Part shown: positions 6,583-12,077 of the stretch, piece after piece
How positions within the stretch are numbered: position 1 is the first letter of the stretch
How the letters are laid out: each line of letters starts with the position of its first letter
Assembly: GCA_025350445.1 (NCBI GenBank)
Contig: JANXXV010000468.1
Coordinates: 1-12,077 of the forward strand
Direction of reading: 5' to 3'
Source: Bryobacteraceae bacterium
GTDB lineage: Bacteria > Acidobacteriota > Terriglobia > Bryobacterales > Bryobacteraceae
DNA length: 12,077 nucleotides
Made by a program: the position numbers and the translations under genes
Notes under the pieces: generated by a model
The model's input: only the letters and a program-made list of their open reading frames with translations
Database searches by the model: none
Told to the model about the DNA's origin: nothing

Positions 6583-7800
6583 ATGAATGTGCTTTTGCTA
6601 TCCGGGGACAACAAACTGCGGGAGTTCTGTAGGGATGTGCTCGAGGAGTGCATGCCGGAAGACTGCGGGATTCACTTTGGGGCGTCGTTCCAGGAAGTCC
6701 CTCAGCCGGACTTGACCATCTGGGATTACACTCCGGATGTGATGCCGCCGGCGTCGCTGGCGGGTCCGGAACAGGAGACGATACTGCTGGTCCACCGAAA
6801 GCAACTGTCTCTTTTGCGGGACGCTTTCCCGTTGCAGTCGGCAAGCATTCTGCTGAAGCCCGTCAACCACGCGATTCTCCGCATATTTATTGAACACGCG
6901 ATCGCGCGGCAGGAGTCACCCGCCGTGCCGGTCAGTAACACCAAGGAACATCGCTTGGAGAACGAGCGGGACCGGTTGTTCCAGTTATTGCTGAGAGCGA
7001 ATCTCAATCTTCAGGAATACGACCAGGATCGCACGAACTTCCTGGCTCGCACCGTGCATGACTTCCGCGCGCCGTTGACGGCCTTGCAGGGCTATTGCGG
7101 ATTGCTGCTGGAGCAGGGCGTTGGACCCCTTAACACCGACCAGGTGGAACTGCTGCGGGGAATGCACCGTAGCACCAAGAGATTGTCCGCGCTGGCCAGT
7201 GCCTTGCTTGAGCTGAGTGCGAACCACCACCACGAACGGCGGCCCGACATGCAGAGAATCGATCTTGAGAAGTCCATTGAGCAGGCGATCCATGAAATTT
7301 CTCCGTTCGCCTCGGAAAGACATATCGAAATTCGGACCGACATGCAGACTCCGCCCGGCCCGGTGCTGTTTGATCCGTCGCAGATCGAGCAGGTGCTGGT
7401 TAATTTGCTCGAGAACGCCTGTAAATTTACACCGAAACACGGGCTGGTTGAAGTGCTGGGCTATCCCGTTTCCTGGGATCGGTCTGAAGGCAGGAGCAAA
7501 GGTCCGGCCGCGATCACCGCAACCGCATGGGATCGGTCGAACGCTTACCGCGTGGACATTCGGGATTCCGGTCCCGGCATCATCCCGGAGCATTTCGATG
7601 AGATTTTCGAAGAGTATACGTCCTATTCCGGCGGTAGAGACCGTTCCGGCGGGGGATTAGGCCTCGCCATCTGCAAGATGATTCTCGATTCGCACAACGG
7701 CTGGATCTGGGCCGATTCCAAGAGTCAGGGCGCCACTTTTTCATTCGTCGTTCCCTGTTTGCTGGAAGAGTCCCCCATGCAACAATCCAAAATTTCTTAA
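6583..7800 (+). CDS. Soluble sensor histidine kinase with an N-terminal degenerate receiver domain
   Basis: From ATG 6583 the protein has 405 residues. AAGGGA lies nine bases upstream, and MNVLLLSGD is a natural receiver-type first strand. The frame is open back to a GTG at 6535, but that falls inside an inverted-repeat context and is disfavoured. Residues 1-110 resemble a receiver with few acidic residues (Asp48 in TIWDYTPD, Lys92 in ILLKPV). A helical linker follows (about 120-150), then the dimerisation domain with phosphoacceptor His159 in VHDFRAPL. The ATP-binding domain has the N box (NLLENACKF, Asn278), DSGPG (328-332) and GGGLGLA (356-362). No transmembrane segment is present, so the signal is cytoplasmic or comes through a partner protein. 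About 25 extra residues, with WDRS occurring twice, lie between the N and G1 boxes. The response regulator starts 19 bases downstream, so the two almost certainly form one pair. Confidence 0.92.
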   Translation: MNVLLLSGDNKLREFCRDVLEECMPEDCGIHFGASFQEVPQPDLTIWDYTPDVMPPASLAGPEQETILLVHRKQLSLLRDAFPLQSASILLKPVNHAILRIFIEHAIARQESPAVPVSNTKEHRLENERDRLFQLLLRANLNLQEYDQDRTNFLARTVHDFRAPLTALQGYCGLLLEQGVGPLNTDQVELLRGMHRSTKRLSALASALLELSANHHHERRPDMQRIDLEKSIEQAIHEISPFASERHIEIRTDMQTPPGPVLFDPSQIEQVLVNLLENACKFTPKHGLVEVLGYPVSWDRSEGRSKGPAAITATAWDRSNAYRVDIRDSGPGIIPEHFDEIFEEYTSYSGGRDRSGGGLGLAICKMILDSHNGWIWADSKSQGATFSFVVPCLLEESPMQQSKIS

Positions 7801-7819
7801 TGTCCGGTTATCAACCCAT

Positions 7820-9373
7820 ATGACTGATCGAAGCACTATACTAATTGCGGAAGACGAACCCGAGGTTCGGAATTATCTACGTTTGGCGCTCCGTTCGGAA
7901 GCCTATAACGTGGAGTTCGTGGAAGACGGCGAAGAGGTACTGCACTACCTCAGGACCAAGACCGTGAATCTGTCCCTGCTATTGCTCGATATCCTTATGC
8001 CGCGCCGGGACGGAATCGAAACACTGCAGGAAGTGAGGAAGTTTTACCCCAATCTTCCGGTAATAATGATGTCGGGCCTGACATCTCCGCTGACTATCGT
8101 GGATGCCATGAAGCGCGGCGCCACCGATTTCCTTCCGAAGCCAATCACCCACGAACACTTGCGCGCAACCATTCAGAAGACGCTCGGATTGGGGACCGCG
8201 GACGCTAAACCATCCGCTAGGGCAGGCGGACAGGTATCTTTCGCTTCCGGAGATGTGTGGACCAGGAAGTTAGACACGCTTCTGGAATGCATTTCCGGCT
8301 CCGATGTTCCCGTGCTGATGCAGGGTGAGACGGGCGTGGGGAAGGAAATGCTGGCCCGGCAGATTCATGCGCGATCGTCGCGGTCTCATAAGCCGTTTCT
8401 AAAGTTGAATTGCGCCGCTCTTCCGGCGGAACTTGTCGAAAGCGAGTTGTTTGGGTACGAGCGGGGCGCCTTCACCGGGGCATTCAAGAATAATCCCGGA
8501 AAATTTGAAATGGCCGACGGCGGAACCATCCTGCTGGATGAGATCGGCGATATGGATGTCCGCATCCAGGCCAAACTGTTGCAAGTCCTCCAAGATAAGG
8601 AATTCATCCGGCTGGGATCGAAAGAGAGCACCAGGGTGGATGTGCGGGTAATCGCGGCGACGCATTGCGATTTGGAGAAAGCAATTACCGAGGGCCGTTT
8701 CCGGGAAGACCTCTACTACCGTTTGAATGTCGTCAATATCGTAATCCCGCCGCTTCGGGAGCGCAGGGACGAGATTATCCCCCTGGCTGGATACTTCCTT
8801 ACCAAGCACGGGCTCCCGGGCATAGAGCCACCGGAGATTCTGCCGCTTCTGAGAGACGCTTTGCTCAACCACGATTGGCCGGGGAATATTCGTGAACTTG
8901 AGAACGTGGTGCGCAAGTTCCTGGTGGTTCGCGGCGCGGCATCCATTGCCGACGATCTCAACAAGAAGACGCGCCGCCGCAAATCGCCTTCGGTGGAATA
9001 CGGAAACGGATTCGGCATGATTGACCGGCGCGCATCCGCTGCCGGGCCGGGGATGGACGATCAGTCGAGGCGGGTATCACCGCCGCAGAGTCAGATCGAA
9101 ACCAGACCGTTGCCCGTCGAGCGGGCCGAACCTGCCGTGCTTGCTCCACCGCCGCCCCCCTCCGCCCCGCCGGCACCGGTGGCTCCGCATGCCCCCAGCG
9201 CCCTTCGCCGGTTGACGGAAGAACGCAGAAACGCCGAAGCGCAGGTGATCGTTGCGGCGCTCAACCGGTCGTTATGGAACCGGAAACAGGCGGCAACCCT
9301 TCTGGAAGTGGATTACAAGGCTCTGCTATACAAAATGAAGAAGCTCGGCATCGGAGACAGGCAGCCGCTGTAA
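7820..9373 (+). CDS. NtrC-family sigma-54-dependent response regulator
   Basis: This 517-residue activator starts at ATG 7820. The receiver (about 5-120) has the acidic pair Glu11/Asp12, phosphoacceptor Asp57 in LLDILMP and Lys107 in LPKP, so it is fully equipped for phosphorylation. The AAA+ domain (about 140-375) has Walker A GETGVGKE (169-176), the sigma-54-contacting GAFTGA loop (216-221), Walker B GGTILLDEIG (234-243) and WPGNIRELENVV near its end. A Fis-type helix-turn-helix occupies about 471-512. Between them is an unusually long, basic then proline-rich linker (about 380-460, with a run of six prolines). Intact GAFTGA means it should activate sigma-54 promoters. The upstream kinase is its likely partner. 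No clear ribosome site precedes it, so translation may depend on coupling to the kinase gene 19 bases before. GC-rich hairpins follow the stop. Confidence 0.95.
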   Translation: MTDRSTILIAEDEPEVRNYLRLALRSEAYNVEFVEDGEEVLHYLRTKTVNLSLLLLDILMPRRDGIETLQEVRKFYPNLPVIMMSGLTSPLTIVDAMKRGATDFLPKPITHEHLRATIQKTLGLGTADAKPSARAGGQVSFASGDVWTRKLDTLLECISGSDVPVLMQGETGVGKEMLARQIHARSSRSHKPFLKLNCAALPAELVESELFGYERGAFTGAFKNNPGKFEMADGGTILLDEIGDMDVRIQAKLLQVLQDKEFIRLGSKESTRVDVRVIAATHCDLEKAITEGRFREDLYYRLNVVNIVIPPLRERRDEIIPLAGYFLTKHGLPGIEPPEILPLLRDALLNHDWPGNIRELENVVRKFLVVRGAASIADDLNKKTRRRKSPSVEYGNGFGMIDRRASAAGPGMDDQSRRVSPPQSQIETRPLPVERAEPAVLAPPPPPSAPPAPVAPHAPSALRRLTEERRNAEAQVIVAALNRSLWNRKQAATLLEVDYKALLYKMKKLGIGDRQPL

Positions 9374-9462
9374 CCGCGCAAGTCCGCGATGAATTCCCCG
9401 GATCTCCGCCCGTGTGCCGTCCCGGCGAATTCTTTCCAACATGCTACTGGGCGCAAGGTGGG

Positions 9463-9501
9463 GCAGACACCTTGTCTGCGCGCTCGCCCCTCGGCGAGCG
9501 C
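9463..9501. repeat. Twin GC-rich hairpins, REP-like or terminator
   Basis: Two perfect stem-loops abut each other: GCAGACA-CCT-TGTCTGC (9463-9479) and GCGCTCGCC-CCTC-GGCGAGCGC (9480-9501). CAAGGTG (9454-9460 region) could also pair with CACCTTG, competing with the first stem. They lie about 90 bases after the response regulator stop. There is no T run, so a classic intrinsic terminator is not shown. The GGGGCAGnC...GnCTGC style resembles scattered intergenic palindromes I associate with acidobacterial genomes. Confidence 0.65.
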
Positions 9502-9547
9502 TCTTGCTCCCGTCGTCAACTCTCACGGGGGACCGGACGCTAGATCC

Positions 9548-9563
9548 CCGGACAGCAGTCCGG
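9548..9563. repeat. Perfect 6-bp stem-loop
   Basis: CCGGAC and GTCCGG flank the four-base loop AGCA. It is the third palindrome in this gap and may belong to the same repeat group as the twin hairpins about 50 bases before it. Confidence 0.5.
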
Positions 9564-9677
9564 CGCGGATGGTGAAGTACCGCTCGCCCGCAATCATCCT
9601 CTTCGCGGCTCGTAACGCCCCACGCGGCCTTGACCATCACGCGCCGCCATCGGTTTTCCTTCCTACAACCTCTCCGT

Positions 9678-9719
9678 CGAAAAAGATCTGATGAAAATGA
9701 TCTGACCGAAATGATCTGA
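9678..9719 (+). repeat. Three tandem 14-bp direct repeats
   Basis: Three adjoining 14-mers read CGAAAAAGATCTGA (9678-9691), TGAAAATGATCTGA (9692-9705) and CCGAAATGATCTGA (9706-9719). The core GATCTGA is invariant and recurs every 14 bases. The array ends 15 bases before the first possible start of the next gene, so it lies in its promoter or leader. Confidence 0.85.
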
Positions 9720-9734
9720 AGACACATTTTTGCC

Positions 9735-10433
9735 TTGTTTCATGAGAATATTACCCGCCTGCCTGAACTAATGTCCTATGGACAGACTCTAAAGTTTATG
9801 TTACAGTCTGACGAAAGTCCTAGTACGAGGGTGGAGGTACATGAAACGCTCCTGGCGGATCAAACCGATTGCGCGAAAGGTTGGTTGCTGATGACGGCGT
9901 TCTACCAGCAAGTCTACAGGATGGTTGTTTCCGGAACGGCATCGAGCGCCGTTTTCGCGGATCTCCAGTCGCTGAATGCGGGAAAAGGAGAAGTTCAGGG
10001 AGGGTTGTTGTCCCTCTATCGTCACATAGTGAAATCTGCGGAGCCAAAGGCGGATCGGGCGGTTGAGAAAGTTGTTTCAGCCCAAACCTCCAGGCCAATT
10101 TCGGCGCCGGCTCGGGACGCTGTTCCCGGCCCGGTTCGGCTTCTCGATTCCGGTTTCCGGTTAGGCGATGTCGTCCGGTCGCACCAGAACTACTGGAAGC
10201 GGACGCGCCGCGAGATTTCCGGGGCGATTGTCAGGTTCGAACCGGTTCCCGCCGGGCAAATCGCCTTTGTAGGAAGCGACCACTGGGCGTACTTGAACTC
10301 TGGAGAAGGTCCGGTCAGCCTGGCGATCATTGAGCAAGTTCCCGATCCGTGCGGCGAAGCGGAAAGCGGAGATTACTCTTCCAGCGCGCCCACTGTTGCA
10401 CTGGATCATGAACAGGCCGTTTCCGTTCGATAA
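9735..10433 (+). CDS. Hypothetical protein of unknown function
   Basis: I do not recognise this protein. The longest frame starts at TTG 9735 (232 residues); ATG 9771 gives 220 residues and is equally plausible, as neither has a good ribosome site. It has no signal peptide or membrane segment. The N-terminal half (to about residue 105) looks helical. A Ser/Ala/Pro-rich linker follows (about 112-130), then a C-terminal part with beta character (ISGAIVRFEPVPAGQIAFVG, then WAYLNSGEGPVSLAIIEQV). The last 25 residues are polar and low complexity. The layout suggests a small two-domain cytoplasmic protein. Its place directly after the kinase/sigma-54 regulator pair, behind a tandem repeat array, makes it a possible target or partner of that system. 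The reading frame is long enough, and its codon use close enough to its neighbours, to be real. Confidence 0.65.
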   Translation: MFHENITRLPELMSYGQTLKFMLQSDESPSTRVEVHETLLADQTDCAKGWLLMTAFYQQVYRMVVSGTASSAVFADLQSLNAGKGEVQGGLLSLYRHIVKSAEPKADRAVEKVVSAQTSRPISAPARDAVPGPVRLLDSGFRLGDVVRSHQNYWKRTRREISGAIVRFEPVPAGQIAFVGSDHWAYLNSGEGPVSLAIIEQVPDPCGEAESGDYSSSAPTVALDHEQAVSVR

Positions 10434-10892
10434 AAACAGTACTACAGCAGTTCAATCCAGAACATAATTCAGAAAGTATCTAGTACCTTAATAGTACTTA
10501 CCTAGGTTTTTCGATCCGGCGCGGCAGCGGTCAACGTTGGAACGAATGAGTCGGTCCGTTCTTATTTTTTCCTGTCTTCGAGCCGGTAAGAGTTGTAATA
10601 TCCTTCCTTTGCAACATCCTCGGCATATTCCTAGGTACGTATGAAGACCTTAGTTCCCCGCTAATGGGCTCAGATTGCTACACTAGTCTGCTAAGGCTTT
10701 TAGTACTGAACTCAGGTTTCGCATGTTAGTGTTCTAGGACCTAGCACCCTAACAGTACCATCAGCGCCTCCAGTATTATAGATCTAGCCAAACAAGAAAA
10801 TTAATTTGAGAGTACGGGAGTGGTATCGGTACTCTAGTTGTGGTACTATCGCCTTTCAGGTACTGGGTGGCGGATATGCCAAAACGAAATTG
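10434..10892. other. Noncoding block dense in GTAC and CTAG
   Basis: This stretch has no supported gene and is visibly more AT-rich than its surroundings. By hand count, from about 10434 to 10870 it holds ten GTAC and eight CTAG tetranucleotides. Two TAGTAC copies lie 11 bases apart (10481-10486, 10492-10497) with a third at 10701-10706. A CTAGG-A-CCTAG palindrome lies at 10734-10744, and AGAGTAC (10809-10815) pairs with GTACTCT (10829-10835). It probably contains the promoter region of the beta-helix gene. Confidence 0.7.
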
Positions 10893-10993
10893 GGGCACTG
10901 GCGGCCGTTACACCCGTCAGCATTGGCTGAATGCCGCAGTGCCCGAAATAGACCGACTGTCCGGCCCGGAAACGTGGCAGAAGCCGCGGTTCC
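10893..10993 (+). promoter_or_regulatory. Highly structured RNA leader before the beta-helix gene
   Basis: The first stem pairs GGGCACTG (10893-10900) with CAGTGCCC (10937-10944) and continues past one bulged G as CGGC (10902-10905) with GCCG (10933-10936), twelve pairs in all. Inside is a perfect hairpin, TCAGC-ATTG-GCTGA (10917-10930), separated by an asymmetric internal loop (10906-10916 against 10931-10932). A second arm, 10968-10993, pairs GGAAACGTGGC with GCCGCGGTTCC around the loop AGAA, with one A-G mismatch and one G-T pair. The ribosome site of the next gene starts 15 bases later. It does not match any riboswitch consensus I know (including both cyclic-di-GMP classes). It could be a regulatory leader, a small RNA, or a remnant palindromic element. 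Confidence 0.5.
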
Positions 10994-11007
10994 GCTAAAG
11001 CGTTATC

Positions 11008-11018
11008 AGGAAGGGGAG
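11008..11018 (+). promoter_or_regulatory. Strong ribosome binding site that fixes the beta-helix gene start
   Basis: AGGAAGGGGAG ends four bases before the ATG at 11023. It is the strongest ribosome site in the window and supports this start over any other. Confidence 0.8.
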
Positions 11019-11022
11019 TTAC

Positions 11023-12077
11023 ATGAATAAGCTATCATTTCTTTATCATACATTCTTTAGTTTGGCACTCATTCCAATGGCCCCAGGGCTGCTGGTGTCT
11101 CTTAACGCACAACCTGCCGCATTCTACACGGACCTCGAAAGCGGGCCGAATTCGGGCGGCGAAAATAACGCGGGCGCGTACGTAACTATATATGGCAAAG
11201 GTTTCGGCGCTTCCCGAGGAAGTTCACAAGTTACTGTTGGCGGCGGCCTCGTTGCCGCCTACCCGGTTTGGAGTGACGGCAAGGTGTCTATCCAGTTAGG
11301 CTCCTCGGCCGCCACTGGCAACATTGTTGTAACAACAGGGACGGGAACGTCAAACCCGCTTCCGTTCACTGTTCGTGCCGGCAACATCTACTTCGTCTCC
11401 ACGACGGGGAACGACGCAAATGCCGGTACTTTTGCGGCGCCTTGGAAAACCATGCCGTTCGCGGTCAGGGCCATCACGAACGGGGACATCATTTATGGCA
11501 TGAACGGCGTAAGCCAACCCACTGACGACGGGGAAGGGTGGAATGCCGCCATGACCTTCCGGAATGAATGGTGTAGCGGGTCCGGTTATCCCAGGGCTTT
11601 AGTTGGTTATCCAGGCGCCACGGTGACTATTGGCACAACATCGGGTAACCTGCAAAGCATTCGTACCACGGATTCCTCTGCTTCGGGAGGCGCATGCGCG
11701 GGTAATTGGGTATTTGCCGGGTTGATTCTTCTTTCCGGCTCCGACGGGACCACCCTTGCAGGGGGAACCGGTTGGCGAATGGTGGCCAATGAAATGACGT
11801 GCCCTAACGGGGACGGTGCCGGTGCGTGCTTTGAGAGCAGCCAGGCAAGCAATATCAAATTCTACGGCAACAACATCCACGACACAGGCAAATCGGGCGC
11901 GTCGGCATTATATCAGGGAGTTTACTTTTCAACAGACAGCAATCATTTGGATATTGGGTGGAATACGATTGCCAACGTCCGTGGATGCAGAGGTTTACAG
12001 CTACACTCCTCGCCTCTGGGCAGCGGCACTGCAAGCGATCCAACCGGCCACAATCAATTTGACATCAGCATTCACGA
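11023..12077 (+). CDS. Exported IPT/TIG and right-handed beta-helix protein (partial, 3' end missing)
   Basis: The frame is open from ATG 11023 through the right edge, giving 351 residues with no stop in the window. Residues 1-29 are a signal peptide with likely cleavage after LNA (MNKLSFLYHTFFSLALIPMA start). Residues about 31-118 form an IPT/TIG-like immunoglobulin fold of the kind found at the front of acidobacterial surface proteins (GAYVTIYGKGFG, PLPFTVRAG). From about 122 on, IYFVSTTGNDANAGTFAAPW followed by AVRAITNGDIIY is the typical opening of right-handed parallel beta-helix (pectin-lyase fold) proteins, and later short repeats such as IKFYGNNIHDTG and LDIGWNTIANVRG fit successive coils. 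Such proteins bind, cut or modify polysaccharides outside the cell or act as adhesins. Substrate and catalytic residues cannot be judged from this part. It follows a structured leader and may be regulated by the genes upstream. Confidence 0.88.
   Translation, partial: MNKLSFLYHTFFSLALIPMAPGLLVSLNAQPAAFYTDLESGPNSGGENNAGAYVTIYGKGFGASRGSSQVTVGGGLVAAYPVWSDGKVSIQLGSSAATGNIVVTTGTGTSNPLPFTVRAGNIYFVSTTGNDANAGTFAAPWKTMPFAVRAITNGDIIYGMNGVSQPTDDGEGWNAAMTFRNEWCSGSGYPRALVGYPGATVTIGTTSGNLQSIRTTDSSASGGACAGNWVFAGLILLSGSDGTTLAGGTGWRMVANEMTCPNGDGAGACFESSQASNIKFYGNNIHDTGKSGASALYQGVYFSTDSNHLDIGWNTIANVRGCRGLQLHSSPLGSGTASDPTGHNQFDISIH

Larger units (their letters stand above)
9374..9734. other. Noncoding region after the sigma-54 regulator
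   Basis: No supported gene is seen. Two back-to-back hairpins (9463-9479 and 9480-9501) and a third (9548-9563) fill the middle, and a triple 14-bp tandem repeat occupies the end. Short open frames on both strands here lack ribosome sites and recognisable protein features. Confidence 0.6.

Noticed and set aside
6985..7593. A 202-codon frame on the minus strand inside the histidine kinase
   Set aside because: It lies wholly antisense to conserved kinase motifs and its translation has no recognisable features; it is a coding shadow.
10665..10679. TGGGCTCAGATTGCT as a sigma-54 promoter
   Set aside because: The GG and GC elements are nine bases apart instead of ten, and the -24 box is otherwise poor. 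A similar near match at 9492-9512 has eleven. No site with correct spacing and both boxes was found in the gaps.
10806..11030. A 74-codon frame overlapping the start of the beta-helix gene
   Set aside because: TTG start without a ribosome site, no recognisable protein features, and it runs through the strongly folded leader; the beta-helix gene has the better start signals.

Overview
The window looks like chromosomal DNA from a moderately GC-rich Gram-negative soil-type bacterium. Three things suggest an acidobacterium of the Solibacter/Bryobacter kind: a secreted caspase-like protein fused to PEGA and TPR repeats, an IPT-plus-beta-helix exported protein, and dense two-component regulation around a polysaccharide gene. 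This placement is an inference from gene style; there is no rRNA or marker gene here to fix it.

Layout. (1) 1-2127: the tail of an upstream gene overlaps (ATGA) a large exported caspase/PEGA/TPR protein. (2) 2193-3264: a tRNA-Leu(UAA) with its promoter, followed by an Mrr-type modification-dependent restriction endonuclease whose reading frame is broken by one base between its two domains. (3) 3367-5212, minus strand: a PilZ (cyclic-di-GMP receptor) protein and a UDP-N-acetylhexosamine 6-dehydrogenase. (4) 5475-9373, plus strand: a LuxR-type regulator with a pseudo-receiver, a soluble histidine kinase with a degenerate receiver at its N-terminus, and an NtrC-type sigma-54-dependent response regulator. 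(5) 9374-9734: GC-rich hairpins, then a 14-bp triple tandem repeat. (6) 9735-10433: an unrecognised 232-residue protein. (7) 10434-11022: a long noncoding stretch very rich in GTAC and CTAG tetranucleotides and ending in strongly foldable RNA. (8) 11023 to the right edge: the start of a secreted IPT/TIG and right-handed beta-helix protein, cut off by the window end.

How the parts may fit. A nucleotide-sugar dehydrogenase, a PilZ protein, three signal-transduction genes and an exported beta-helix protein together suggest the regulatory edge of an exopolysaccharide or surface-structure locus, controlled by cyclic-di-GMP and a kinase/sigma-54 regulator pair. This is inferred from gene content; no glycosyltransferase or polymerase lies in the window, and I found no convincing sigma-54 promoter.

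No complete, clearly new multi-gene system is visible. The observations most worth following are noncoding: the structured leader before the beta-helix gene, the GTAC/CTAG-dense intergenic block, two triple tandem repeats sitting just before regulator-associated genes, and the +1 break in mrr.
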